DNA from: Harmothoe impar
Lineage: Eukaryota; Annelida; Polychaeta; Phyllodocida; Polynoidae
Assembly: GCA_947462335.1 (NCBI GenBank)
Contig: OX381714.1
Span: forward strand, 38,971,360 to 39,035,359
Direction of reading: 5' to 3'
Length of the DNA: 64,000 nucleotides
The position numbers and the translations under genes were made by a program. The notes beneath the pieces are model-generated. The model ran no database searches. It was given only the letters and a program-made list of their open reading frames with translations, and had not been told where the DNA came from. Each line of letters opens with the position of its first letter. Within the stretch, counting starts at the first letter, position 1. Positions 52,384 through 64,000 of this stretch are shown in pieces.

Positions 52384-52440
52384 AATGACGTCGGAGGTGG
52401 TATATAAGGGGAGGGGTATGGACCGGAAGGCCAGCATCGG
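52384..52440 (+). promoter_or_regulatory. Candidate core promoter: CRE-like site plus TATA box
   Basis: ATGACGTCGG at 52,385 then GGTATATAAGGGGAGG with TATA at 52,401-52,407. A start near 52,430 is expected. Downstream to 52,640 the sequence is CpG-rich with CGACGTCGCGACG. Confidence 0.45.
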
Positions 52441-53394
52441 GCCGCAAGCAATGTCGGCAATTTGCTAGGAGTGCAGACGCCCGCATGTCAAGGGCTGAGC
52501 GCGTATAATCCGCCGCGACGTCGCGACGAGTACGGCGTCACTATGACATAATGGTTGTCATGCCGACTTTGAGATACGTCTTGGCAAGGATAGCGGACAT
52601 ACCTACGTCAAGGCTGTACAGCAGGAGTGATGTAGGTGTCAGTTGGAGATCTTAAAGGGACGGGGCATCTAGAAAGAAATAGAGAATAGTAAGGCAAGTA
52701 GAAAATGTGATGGCAGGGCATTGAGTCGAATATTTATGATACTTATTCACAATTTTTCAAGATCGTTACCATTCACTTCAATGTACAAATACAGGACAAG
52801 CATGATTACCAAATTGTGCGACTTTACCAGTTTCACAAAGTTGACTTCATGGTGTAGATAATAAAACAGGTTCTGTATTCACCAAAAGTCACCATTGTAA
52901 ACCTAAACCTCCATATGGCGGTAAACTTCCGGTGGTTAATATACTGCGGGATCTCACGTTTGCCATCCTTGTATGAAATCCTACACTTAGATTCCATCTT
53001 GCCCTGTTCTTCACCCCTTCAAAGGCCCAAACCATTCCAGGTCATTCAAGGGGCTCCTATGCACTTCGCAATTTCTTTGAAAGCCATATTGTAAATCCCT
53101 CCCATTCAAAGTCTGCAATTGTTGGCTCACAATTGTGAGGAAGCACTCATCACGCTGAAAGCCCAGAACGTGACATTCTTACGCCATAACCCATTGAGAG
53201 TCAGAAAAGTAGCTCAACAAAACTCAATCAATGAATTCAGCTAAACCCTTGAGTATTTACCCCACAATATCCGGTTCCTTGTGGAATACTGACATTTCTA
53301 GTTGTCATTCAGTGAAATATTTCTCATTATTTGACATGTGGAGTTATGTAGACTGATATGAAAGTTTTGGCGGGAAATCAGTGCAAATGTCGGC

Positions 53395-53520
53395 TGCCCG
53401 CGGAGCGTGCCAGGCGTGGGAGCGGGAGGATCATCGTCGGCTTATCGTGATCCGCGTCACGTGACGCCACGTCAGGCGCGCGTTGATGACGTCACGATAG
53501 GTAAATACGTCAGGTAGACA
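53395..53520. promoter_or_regulatory. CpG-rich block with CACGTG and CRE
   Basis: GTCACGTGAC (53,456-53,465) is the palindromic E-box of USF/TFE/MITF factors; TGACGTCA at 53,487-53,494. Nearby GCCCGCGGAGCGTG and GGCGCGCG are CpG-dense. Confidence 0.45.
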
Positions 53521-53559
53521 CAGCAGGGGTTTCAGACCTCCTCCTGAGGGTGCGAGATG

Positions 53560-56500
53560 ATAAACGGCAGTGGTGGAATGAGGGGAAATGGAGCAAGGGG
53601 GGCAACATTTCAAGAGTACTCTCATATTATGTCGAGGAAGCATTACATTACACTTTTTTGTCTTGAGAATGTGTTTCTATTTTAGGGATAGATTTAGTGA
53701 AAACTCTTGCTGACTATCCTTATGAATTATGATTCCTCTAGAGGCCAATCCAACAGGCATGAACAGGCCGTGGTGATTGTAAAATATCAATTTGGTTCAA
53801 ATGATGCGTATTTGAAGTCGACACTGGAGGGGGAGGGCGGAGAGAGGAAGGAAGGAAGAAAGGAAGAAAGAAAGAAAATACTAACATGTGACAAACAGAA
53901 ACTGCCCATTTGGACGCGAATACAAACGTGATTCTAAAACACAGTCAGGAGGGTTAAGACCTGACAGATCATCATTCTAGTTCCTCTTGACCCAGGGTCT
54001 ACATTCAATACATGTAGTGTTTTCCCTTGACGTCCGCCTGTCGGTAGTTATTTGCACGGCAGACCGACTTGAGTATTACTCCTGCCCCCCCCCCCCCCCC
54101 CAGTCCTGTGGCATCCCAACAGGTTAAAATGGCGACTGGTGCACGTCATCTGTGGCAACACATGGTTGTCCCCCGACTACAAAGAAGTGTTTTATCTATA
54201 GTCCTCGTGCCTAGACTATCTGATTTGTGAGGTTTCCCCACCATGGACTCAAACATGGGGGTGTTTTACTATCATTTCATGAATCAAAAAAAAAGATGCA
54301 TATTACGACCGCATACATGTATTTAGGTGTTAGTGCCAAATTTTAAGGTGTAATGACAACTTTTTCAGATTCTGACAATTCTGAAGCCTTTTAAAAAACT
54401 GTCGTCTCAATCCTAAACTTAAGTAAATACACATTATATTGCTCATTATTACAAATAACTGATATAAGAGAAGCTCAGACTACTTGAATGGTAAAGTTAT
54501 ATTTCATGGAAAATAAATCCTACTCTGCATAGTAAAACAGACCCCTGGTGTAGGCCAAAGGAGAGGAAGAGGGTTGGTGCTTGTGATGGGGGAAGGAAGG
54601 TGGGAGGTAAGTTGTTGGTTTGGGAGGGTGCTGATGGAACGTTAAGGTTAACTTTAAAGGAAAGAGCCCAAGGATAGTCATGCAAATGGCATCTTAGATC
54701 TATACAGAGTGCCTACAGATCTATGCATACTTTATGTTTTTGGGTGTAAGAACAGTACAAATAGTTTGAGCACAAGGGGCGCATACATGTACTATTCCCT
54801 TCACTAAGCCAAACTGTAAGTCTACATTGGAATATGCTACGAGGTACACTTGTGTGCAACATGCATGCTTCAAATGAGGCAACCAATGCATGGACCTCTC
54901 TTATAAGAACAATTCATGATATGCAGTACATGTATAATATAATTACATACGTATACAACCTCACTCTCAAGGGGTTTAAACTCACCCTCCCCCTCTCAAA
55001 ATCGACCAACCCCACAGTTAAAAATTGACCACTCCCATTAATTAGATAGACATATTGAAACAGGAAGAATACAAAACAGCCAGGATATAAGACTAAACAT
55101 AGTCCAGTGGGCGGTCGTTGAGTCAACCATGGTACCATGGGAGCAGCCTCTTCCAATAAAAATATATCATATATACTGAAACCCTACCTATACCTCCCAC
55201 CCAATCTCTGAATCTCATCCCCACCCAATCTCCTGCTATCAGGTAGCCAGGCTTCCCACCCCCGTCCTGGTATTTCCCCAGCATCTCCAGCAGTTTTCCA
55301 GCTGCCTTCTGCATAGCACCACAGGCCTGTATAACAGTCAGTAAAAGGTACAACAAAATGGAGACATGATGAAAGAAAACCTATAAATCACAGTATGAGG
55401 ATTCTGCTATGCAATATCTGCCTATCAGTTCTCATCACTACTGACATATCTGTGAGACACACCCTTGATTGAATAGACAGGTGTGATATGCATGACGTAG
55501 ACCCTATATGAGATATGATGGATACAGAATCCAATATTCATAAGAAAGCAGGGGTGCTGCTATCAATGCCATGCACAAAGTGCCTTTTTTACAGCTATCA
55601 GCAACATTTATGTTATCTTGTCCCACTTAATCAATCGCAGAGTGCTTTCGCGGATGACTTTTATATGGGTTGATATTTTCACTGGTAGATGCTGTTACAA
55701 TAACCTGCTTCTTTATTAATATTTTATACATCCTTTCAATGTTTCGCCTCCTTTATGCTGAGAATTCACATTGACCTGGAAATACCTCAGTGTGGCCCTG
55801 AGGGTATCTTTGACTGGATGTTTAGATGCTTCAGGGCAATTCCAGCAGAGTCTTTAAGACTTTAATGAGGGAGGCTGGAAAACGATAAATAATTCAACGA
55901 TGCTATGTTAATGCTCTGCACGATAACAGTGAAGGTGTATAGGTATACATGTATTGGCAGCAATGGTAGTGTGGGAAACCTATACACAACAATGTTGTTG
56001 AATGCCTGGAGGAAAATCCTTATTGAAATTGGAACTGACTTTATCTTTAGATGGCATGACTAAAACCTGTGTTCCTTTATCGTTGCAGATTCAGACAACT
56101 GGGTTCCCATCTTCCTCCTATCAGCCACCCTGGATACCTCTGATGTGGGCATCATGTACCTACTCCTCCAGACCAGCTACCAGCACTAAGGGGCGCCATA
56201 GTCTTCCTCCAGGGTCTGCTGATACACCTGCGGGTCAAGGAGCCAGGTGACTAGACCATGGAGGAGTATCTTACAAAGAGGAGCATCTGAACATCAAGGG
56301 AACACACCTGGATTAACCGATCAGCCTCCAGAGATCAAAGGATTAACTACAAAGTAGCCCTGGAGGAGGCAAGGCTATTTATATGTGACTAGAACATCAA
56401 ACATATAGAGGACTGTCTACATCATGGATATCCTCTCAGATTAAGTCAACACATCAAAAGGACATTGCATTTTTTGTGAGCAACCCTCTCTCTAGGGGTT

Positions 56501-57830
56501 GTCAGGATTCCCCAGTGGGAAATCTCCGGGGATATCTCAACCAGAAATTCAGAGGAAAAAGAGAAAAAAAACTTCATCCGATTTCTGTCAGTGATGTTGG
56601 ACTCACAAGGGCAACCTCAAGTATGTGTATGTGTGAGTGCTTGAGGGCTGATACCTCAGGGTGAGGAATAACTGGAGGAACCTATAGACACCCTTTGGGT
56701 ATAGCCTTTCTACCGCCGGAGGGGGAGAAAAGGAGGGAGTGGAGGCTGGGAGTTCTATAGAGGATTGCCTTGGCTGAGTTTGTGAAGAGGGGCTAGAGGC
56801 TTGAAGCTTGGACCCCCTGGAGCGCTGTGAGGTCTTACCTTACGTACACCTGTGGTAGGTGATCGACACCAGTCTCAATGGGGTTATCAGGCAGGTGACA
56901 CACGCCCCCCCCCCCCCCACTCTCCCACCGCCAGCACCTATAGAGGTACACCTGTATACCTACTCCAGTGTTCATCACCTGTGTGTGCCCTCACTCCTCC
57001 AGCGTTGGGTAATAATAACTCTATATACACACACACAGGATACCCTACCATCTATTCAAACCCATGCACATTGATAAGTCTATATATAAAAGTGTATATG
57101 GACAGGAAGGATTATATGGTTCCAAGAACACCCAGTACCCATACATATACAATAGGCTGGCATACATATGATGAATACACAAAAAAAATTGAACAAATAT
57201 AGTAACAGGATTTGAATTATAAAAAGGCTAACACACTAAGTGAGCAATTGACAGTTCTATACTAAAGGCTGCAGGAACTGGACTGAAGGTGTGGTAAGGT
57301 CTATGGTGTGTTGGTGTGAGGGCTAGCTAAACACGAGACACCATTCTGCACTGGTCTGTGTACAGGCGTTATGCATATGTATATATACATAAGTAAGTAT
57401 TGACACTACGTTAGCCTGCTTGTCTCCGGGTCAGGTCGCCCAGAGGTAAACCCAACATCATATACATCTATAATAAGTGTATATATGACAGGTTATTCCC
57501 TCACCTGCCTCGACCTGACACCAGCAACAATCTACCTGCATGAAGCCTTGTCTCTCCCTCCTCTGACTCCTTGAATATAGATCCCAGCCGGTGTCACATT
57601 CCCAGTGTATCCAAGGATGAAAGAACTGATTGATATCTAAAGTATGGCGGATCCAAGGTGAACTGGTGGGGTCAGTATAAAAGGGGTTCTGTCTGAGGCT
57701 TGAGGGTATATAGCAAAGAGCCAGGAGGATCCTTAGGTGAAGGGGTACCTGTTTATAGCGGTGGCTAACCGATAGGTAGTGATGCTATCTTCATGTACAC
57801 CCACCATGTTGACAAGAACTGCCCCCTCCT
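53560..57830. other. Intergenic; no gene recognised
   Basis: Contains a (GGAA)n tract near 53,840-53,875, 17 C at 54,085-54,101 and a C-run near 56,907. No coding exon recognised. Confidence 0.4.
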
Positions 57831-57837
57831 ACACCCA

Positions 57838-58030
57838 ACTGCCGCTAGGGGCGCTGAAGGGAAGCCCCCTGCGGACACCCTGTCTGCGCATGCCTCAGTA
57901 GCCGACTCAATGGCAACAGTGGTCAGATAAGACGGCGCGGGAAAACGAGCAGACGACTTTTCACTCCCTGCCTTCCGCGGACAGTATCGACCAATCAGAG
58001 ACCATAAAAATCCTCACTGCGGAGCCGATG
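57838..58030. promoter_or_regulatory. Promoter-like block: NRF1, E2F, CCAAT
   Basis: CTGCGCATGCCTCAG (NRF1-like, 57,884), GGCGCGGGAAA (E2F, 57,934), GACCAATCAG (NF-Y CCAAT, 57,989) followed by CCATAAAAAT. It is 4.2 kb upstream of the plus-strand coding frame at 62,262 and could drive it from a non-coding first exon. Confidence 0.5.
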
Positions 58031-58266
58031 ACTGATTTCTCTCCAATAGTCAAGCTCGATGATATTTTCTACTGATGAGGGTGCTCATCGTATTGAATCA
58101 TAGGCATGGGCAATCTGGCTCATACTCAAAAACTAAATGATCCCTGGATTCCAGAGTAAAAAAAAGGGAAACTACCAGCACAAAAAAGTGCGTCTATACG
58201 TGTTATTTTACGCCATGGCAACATGGAGGTTTATGACGTTTCACCCCAGCAGGGGTCAGCACTGAT

Positions 58267-58297
58267 ACGCCCCCTGGCGGAACACGCCCCCTAGTGG
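58267..58297 (-). promoter_or_regulatory. Tandem CTCF-like motifs
   Basis: Minus strand CCGCCAGGGGGCGT (58,267-58,280) and CCACTAGGGGGCGT (58,284-58,297), both fitting the CTCF core, same direction, 17 bases apart. Confidence 0.5.
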
Positions 58298-58299
58298 CT

Positions 58300-61200
58300 G
58301 TGGCAGGAATCATCATAAGACGAGGATCTCAAGCCTCAAGGATCCGTGCCGATTATAAATAGTGCAGGGATGTGATCCTCGACCAGCACCTTCAGGTGTG
58401 AGACCCAAGAGGTGTGCCATTTCACAACTCCTCTGGTATGGAATAACCCCCAGGGGGTTTCTCAGTCTTCTTCTTCTATCATCTCCCACCCCCCCCCCCC
58501 CCCCACCCACCTACCCTACAGGCAGGGTGAGAAGTGTAGCCAGGTAGGGTATAACCCACGGGATACCACACATGCTTGAATTAGACTACACCGATAGCAC
58601 CAAATGGAAGCCTCGCTTATAGTAATAGGACGTGGAAATCCTGCCCTGCAGCTCTAAATGGACAGTATAGAATGAACCCACAGTATATCAGATATATTTG
58701 ATATATTGGCTGTGAGAGGATATCCCATGGGTATTGCCAGTACCCTAAACACCTCCTAGGACCACCCCATGAGCTGCTCACTGAGCTGAGAGCTATTCAG
58801 TCACGACCCTGAGCAGCTCTGAGCAGAAGGCCAGCCTCTTACACCTACCTACCTGAGGCATTACATGTGTTAGAGAAATTGACTCATTTGTGATGTTGTG
58901 CTAGGAGCGCGCAGAGCAAGATCCATCAACGCTGGGGTGTATAAATATATGAATGAGCAACCCATGAGGAGTACATCACTGCATGAGCAGCACATGAGCA
59001 GTTACCTACACACATTGAGCTGCTCCCTACCTGCTCGTACACCTGCACAGGTATTCACAACACAGTAGGCCTGAGGAGGTAGTACAGGCACCTGGTGGAC
59101 AACGCCCACAGGCCAAGACAGCTACCGTCAACTGGAGGAGCCACCTGACCCCCACCCAGAACAACCCTGGAGGAATTACGAGCTCGCTAAGTGTCACTTC
59201 CGGTTAATGTTACACCTGCACGCCGCCTAGCGGATGATGAATGAACCTTGGGTGCTGACACACTTATATATAAATCAGTCTACTTATGTACATTCAACAT
59301 ATATGAGTGATGCATATAGGGGGTGAAGTAGACATGTCTGGGTGATGATGATATTCTGAACAGCTCAATATACATCCCAGTCTGGGGGTATGATTGATTG
59401 ATTATTGCCCCCAATCAGAGCGTGAGACTGATATCTCCAGGGTGGACAGATGAGAAATGGCCACGGTTAGGGATGCCCTCTCAAGCGAGGCCCCTGTGTC
59501 CACCGCCTGGCCGCTCCGCAGATAAGAAACCCATGTTATCAGCCGAGGGCCACAGAGGTCATTTAGCTATCTTGGATATTATCAGTATCAGTCGGATATA
59601 GGAAGGGAAACGCCTCTCCCCTGTCCAGGGGTGGATATCTGGGTATCTTCCCGGACATATTTATAATCTCACGCTGTTGGAGTTAATGCTGTGCTGGGGA
59701 GTACTTCAAAGGGAATCCGTGACGTTAGATACCTAGCCATACGTCACCGCGACGTCGTACCCATACGTCACATGAGACTGAATTGTGGGTCCACCTACTA
59801 GGACCCCCTACCCGTGACTACCTTTATATTAGCATACCAAGCCAACCGTCCAATTGCATGCTTTCAGGTGCAAATCACATGATGCAATACAGCACACAGC
59901 AACTGCAAATGGATATAGAATAAAAAGAGGCCAAGACGACAGGATTGGTTGACCTCTTCTATGTCTGTGCAATGCTATACAGGTGCTCAACATAAGTCAA
60001 CTTCGCCTCGGGCAGTGTTTCAGTTTTTTCCTTTATCCGCCATTTTTATTTATTTCCCCAGTGGCAGTTCTGGCCCTGGAGGAGTTACCTGGCGGCTATA
60101 ATACCATGGCGGAGAGGCCAGTGGACGTCTCAGGTGTGGTTATATAGGTGTTTAATGATGGGCAGACCCAGGAGGGACTGCCACCATTAAGCCTTAATCA
60201 TTGCCGCATCAGGAGGAGAGAAGGGCGACATTAAGGAGTGATTGACAGAGCCCTGTATACCTGTAGTCACATCCACTTGGCACAGGAGATAAGATTAGCG
60301 GACCTGGGTTGTACCATTTACACCTGAGCTACATGTGTGTGTTTGCATACACCTGGCGGTTTATTATGAATCAATCATAACCTGTCCCAAGACTACTGAC
60401 ACACTAAGACTGACTCTGTTTATATACTGAGTATTATTACACAATCAGCATATTAAACCTTGAGTGGCATTGTGAATTAAATGCTGATACAGAGCGTCAA
60501 CTAAACAGAGGATGACGTGAAGGAATACAAACTGTGTCTGACATACAAGGACATAATAATCACCTGTGAATGAAACCATCTTTGGTTTAAAGTATATGAA
60601 AGGGACATAAATCAAACTCAACCAATTATATAAAGGAACTAATTCAGAAACAAAGTGGTTGTGAGACTAAACTCATGGACAACCTATAAGCATTCTCTCC
60701 TATCAGCGACAGAGATTAAATCAATATTTCAAGTACAGTGAACCACACAGCCAGCCAGGCCCACAATCTTAGTTACATTAGCCGTGCATGGATTGACATG
60801 ACGTATAATAACAGCAAGCTTTTATCACCACATCGCCAGCCACAAATCACACCTTAAATAGAACCGGGTGGTCTCCTTCCCCTCCTCTCCCCCACCTGGT
60901 CAGTCAACATTTAGATGATCCAACACTCAGGTGGGCTCTTTGATGTTAACCGCCGCCTTTTGATCCAAGGAGATAACGATAACCTATACAGCATAGCCAG
61001 CCTTTAATGTGAGTGGCATACACCTCCCCACTAAGGCTCCATCCAGGGTGGATTTTCCCCAGGAGGAGGCCTGAATGAATTAGCTAAATCCCACCTGGAT
61101 CAAGCACAGTTGATCCCCGTGCGACAACTAGTACTACACATGTACTGCTAATCCAGCCAGTGCCATATTAATACAAACACTATCATTGGTGTTACTCCCT

Positions 61201-61480
61201 GGGGACGAGCTGATCCTCTGGAGGACGAGGATTTAAGGAGGGGATAATACATTCAGGAGTCAGCCTTATTTGAAGCTATATAGGTGGGAGCTGGACCACG
61301 CAACAACCAAAGCAGCTGTCTCCCAGTATACCACCATCACATATGTAACAGAACTCAACCAACCAGTCGGTCGTCACAATCTAATAGGGGCTAGATGTGG
61401 GTTAATCGCGTTGACTACCGTTATTACGATCCCCCGCCAGTCTGCCACGCTCTATGAACAAAGGGATCATTCTGAGGAGC
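58300..61480. other. Upstream region of plus-strand gene; no exon recognised
   Basis: C-run near 58,488-58,504; GAGCTGCTC-type sites at 58,771, 58,811 (GAGCAGCTC) and 59,017; CpG/CRE-like CGTCACCGCGACGTCGTACC near 59,745. Confidence 0.4.
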
Positions 61481-62261
61481 ATGGTCACAGTCGTGCCGCT
61501 GTTGGTGGTGGTAGATCTGGTAGTAGTGGTGGCACAGCAGCAGGAGGAGGACTCCTATTCCTCCTGCACCTCCCCTACCCCCTCCTCCATGGACCACCAA
61601 TATAGGAGCTGCCTGCCTTTAGTATAGAGCCTCCTCCTCCTGCTCCTCCTTATAGTGAGAGGGGACAACAACCACCATTCTGTGCTTGGCTGGATGGCGG
61701 GTGACATGTGTGTGGTGGTGCAGCAGCAGCAGTGGTGGAGATGGATGTAGGAGTGAGGGGTGTGGGGTGTGACTCACGCTAACTTTTACCTGGGAGTTTT
61801 ATCACCGTGGAGCATGCAGGGAACTTAAGAAGGCTCACCTGAGCGTGAATACTGTACATCCCCTGTAAGGGTTCTGACACTGCTGGGCCTGTTGCATGCA
61901 TGCAGCATTAAGGATTGCTACCCACCCACAGCCACAGGAGGAATGGATACTTAGTTAAAGGTGGTTGCCTCACTGCAGATTATCTTATTATTAATCCATT
62001 TTAAGCCAGGTAAAGGATTAGTGCTATGTGGATTAACGCTAAAGGCCCAGGGCTGCAGCACACAACGAGATATGCACACATGTGTACTACAACATGAGCC
62101 TACACACTATGGTGGACGTAATACATGTAGACACACACCCCTTAACACACACACAGTGCTCCAGGCAAACAGGCCTGGTGGCTAATAACAGGTCCTATCA
62201 GTAGATAGGAGGTTATTTATTTACCTCTATTCTGGGATGTTTTACGGTTTGATGATCCACC
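61480..62261 (+). other. Probable 5' UTR/intron upstream of the large frame
   Basis: GC-rich trinucleotide-like stretches (GGTGGTGGTAG, AGGAGGAGGACTCC, CCTCCTCCTCCTGC) and GCAGCAGCAGCAG near 61,722. No clear splice acceptor just upstream of the ATG; both TGA codons at 62,250-62,255 are in frame. Confidence 0.35.
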
Positions 62262-64000
62262 ATGGATAAGGACGCCAAGCGGTCCCGTCTGCCTCTTTTC
62301 GGCAAGAGGGGCTTTCTGAAGAAGTCTGCCACACCCCCTGTGGACAAGACAGACAAGAATGATAACACAACCGATGGGGAACAGAGGAAATTGGGAGACC
62401 AGGGGGGACAGCCCCCTGGGCAGAAGCCACGCCCTCCAGAGAAGGGACCGGATAAACGTGGAGGAGGGGGGCTTGTGAGGGAACTGCAGGCTAAACTATT
62501 CAGGAGTTCTCCAAGCCATCAGGTAGAAAAGTCTGCAAATCAGGCATCACGGGTTCCCTCACCCTCTATTAAAGCCCCCTCACAGTTCTCATTTGCACGG
62601 ACTAAAAAGACTGTGAATTCTGCAAAGGTAAAGGGCGCTGAGAAGGAGGTGCCTACTGCTAGCCCCTCTACTGTGAAACCAAATAGTGCATCTACCACTA
62701 TGGTATTAACTTCTGAGTCTTGTTCCAATAGGATCGAGTCTGCAGATGCTGGGCTGCAGAGGGCGAATATATGCCCTGAGGCTGGGAGTGAGGCGCAGAC
62801 TCTTACAGATGTACCCACTGGATTACCTGCCTCTAAAGTGAACTCCCAAACTGAAAACTGTGATTCCTCTAAAATGGATCAATTATTATTAGGGGAGCAA
62901 GCAACTCAAAGACACTCTGGGCCATCGTCACAAAGTGATGCAGTGAGCCCAGGATCCCCTACCTCACGTTCTGATTACGTCACAGTTTGTGTGCCTCCAA
63001 AGGCAGTGACATCACAAGTAGGCAAGTTGGACTCTAAATCAAAAGTGCCTAAGTCGAGTCCCAAATCGAGTCCAAAGGTACAAAAACGGACATTGAAGAC
63101 TCCCGGGTCTTTCCTAAGGAAACCCCAAGCGAGTTCTGAGCGCAGCAAATCTAGTTTACCTCAGCAACAGAAGGAACAGCACCATATCTATGATAAGGTA
63201 TGTGATGATGAAAAAGAAGAGGTCGTTCAAAACACTGATGATGCTAATGCAGTTAAATCTAAAAGGAGAGGCATCCCATCTTTTGGAAAGGGGTCCCATT
63301 CTTCTAAAGTGCGTCAAAAAAGTGGTGATTCCAAAAGGAAGCCAGAGCCACCCACAATAAACTCATCACTGGAAGCAAGCAATGCTACAACTACAGATAA
63401 CCAAAGGACAAATACTGCTCAAATTGCTCAAGTCATAACACATTTAGAAAAAGACTGTACAACTAAAATAGGTGCCATTAAACAAATTGAGCAAGTCAAA
63501 TGTGATTTGGAGGCAAAATCTGAAACTTCCAAAATGCCATGTGCAAAGTCCTCTCAGAGGGACACGAAAACGTCAGAAAACGGGTCAAAGGGGGTGTTCG
63601 GGTTTATTCCTATGCGACAAAGTAGGGTTAATTCACAACAGAGATATGCTAGTGGCAGGTCTAATGGGACAAATCAGGAGATCAAACCTAGTGGGGAGCA
63701 AACCCAGGCATCTAAATCAAAAGAAGATTCTAATCATACACTTGAGTCAGAATTATGTGCTACAGTAAGAGATCAAAGCCAGCCTGATATAGTGGCAGAG
63801 GCACATCAAACAGAGTTGGACACTACAGACTTACAGGCCGAGACTGATGTTGGTCAGGCAGAAACTGGAGATAGTGACTTTTGTCTAGGTCAGCTTGGGC
63901 AGGAAGAGGAGACTGGTAAACCAGGTAACTCAGGTATGGTGCTATTGTCATCAGCTGACCACAAAGCAGGGCCCCACTTAGTAGGACCTGTACAGGTAGA
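62262..64000 (+). CDS. Large Ser/Pro/Lys-rich disordered protein, N-terminal part, open at window edge
   Basis: The frame is open for 579 codons without a stop and runs off the window. The ATG sits in a perfect Kozak context (CCACCATGG) with two in-frame TGA codons at 62,250-62,255, so this is the likely start. The product is basic and low-complexity, rich in S, K, P, Q and T, with no signal peptide or membrane segment. Recurrent short motifs: SRLPLFGKRG (8-17), TGLP, SSLP, GSFLRK, RRGIPSFGKG and VFGFIPMRQS. SxLP/SxIP-like motifs in basic Ser/Pro-rich sequence are typical of proteins that bind EB1 at microtubule plus ends (CCSER, NAV, SLAIN), but that is inference and no folded domain is present in this part. 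The sequence ends CCTGTACAGGTAGA, so a splice donor after CAG at the edge is possible. Coding is well supported by the open length; function is not. Confidence 0.85.
   Translation, partial: MDKDAKRSRLPLFGKRGFLKKSATPPVDKTDKNDNTTDGEQRKLGDQGGQPPGQKPRPPEKGPDKRGGGGLVRELQAKLFRSSPSHQVEKSANQASRVPSPSIKAPSQFSFARTKKTVNSAKVKGAEKEVPTASPSTVKPNSASTTMVLTSESCSNRIESADAGLQRANICPEAGSEAQTLTDVPTGLPASKVNSQTENCDSSKMDQLLLGEQATQRHSGPSSQSDAVSPGSPTSRSDYVTVCVPPKAVTSQVGKLDSKSKVPKSSPKSSPKVQKRTLKTPGSFLRKPQASSERSKSSLPQQQKEQHHIYDKVCDDEKEEVVQNTDDANAVKSKRRGIPSFGKGSHSSKVRQKSGDSKRKPEPPTINSSLEASNATTTDNQRTNTAQIAQVITHLEKDCTTKIGAIKQIEQVKCDLEAKSETSKMPCAKSSQRDTKTSENGSKGVFGFIPMRQSRVNSQQRYASGRSNGTNQEIKPSGEQTQASKSKEDSNHTLESELCATVRDQSQPDIVAEAHQTELDTTDLQAETDVGQAETGDSDFCLGQLGQEEETGKPGNSGMVLLSSADHKAGPHLVGPVQV

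Overview
The window is animal (bilaterian) nuclear DNA. It contains a multi-exon gene with GT-AG introns and extracellular domains (NIDO, AMOP, VWD, EGF), many short foldback transposons, microsatellites and long introns. The domain set, moderate GC content and density of foldback elements suggest a marine invertebrate, perhaps a deuterostome such as an amphioxus, echinoderm or hemichordate. The sequence alone does not fix the species.

Left part (about 1-28,000): one minus-strand gene. I rebuilt 24 coding exons from the ATG at 27,896 down to an EGF exon at 3,180-3,299. All junctions agree in phase. They give 4,027 coding bases (1,342 residues), still open where the gene leaves the visible exons. 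Order: signal peptide, NIDO, IPT/TIG-like domain, a family-specific region with an RGD and an RRKKR site, AMOP, VWD starting with GDPH, a cysteine-containing linker, then nine EGF repeats on symmetric phase 1-1 exons. This is a secreted or surface mucin-4/mucin-like/SNED-type protein. No stop or membrane segment is seen, so the end lies outside the visible exons.

The introns are full of non-autonomous DNA elements: foldback MITEs, a 1.2-kb array of about 15 palindromes with a period near 41 bp, and a nested set of inverted repeats near 19.75-22.16 kb that carries two tRNA-like stretches in opposite orientation. Several families recur: termini like ACACAGAAAAG, TTAACCCTTT and GGCCACCGTCC. One copy ends within 7 bases of a 5' splice site.

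Middle part (about 28-62 kb): no convincing protein-coding exon. It has dispersed elements, homopolymer and microsatellite tracts, and several blocks that look regulatory: NRF1/YY1/CRE at 48.0-48.2 kb, CRE plus TATA at 52.4 kb, CRE/CACGTG at 53.45 kb, NRF1/E2F/CCAAT at 57.8-58.0 kb, and CTCF-like motifs at 26.5, 32.05, 44.87 and 58.27-58.30 kb.

Right end (62,262-64,000): a plus-strand frame open for 579 codons from a strong Kozak ATG to the window edge. It encodes a basic, Ser/Pro/Lys-rich, probably disordered protein with SxLP-like motifs. The family is not identified with certainty. Candidates are microtubule-tip proteins of the CCSER/NAV kind. The promoter-like blocks at 48-58 kb could serve this gene.
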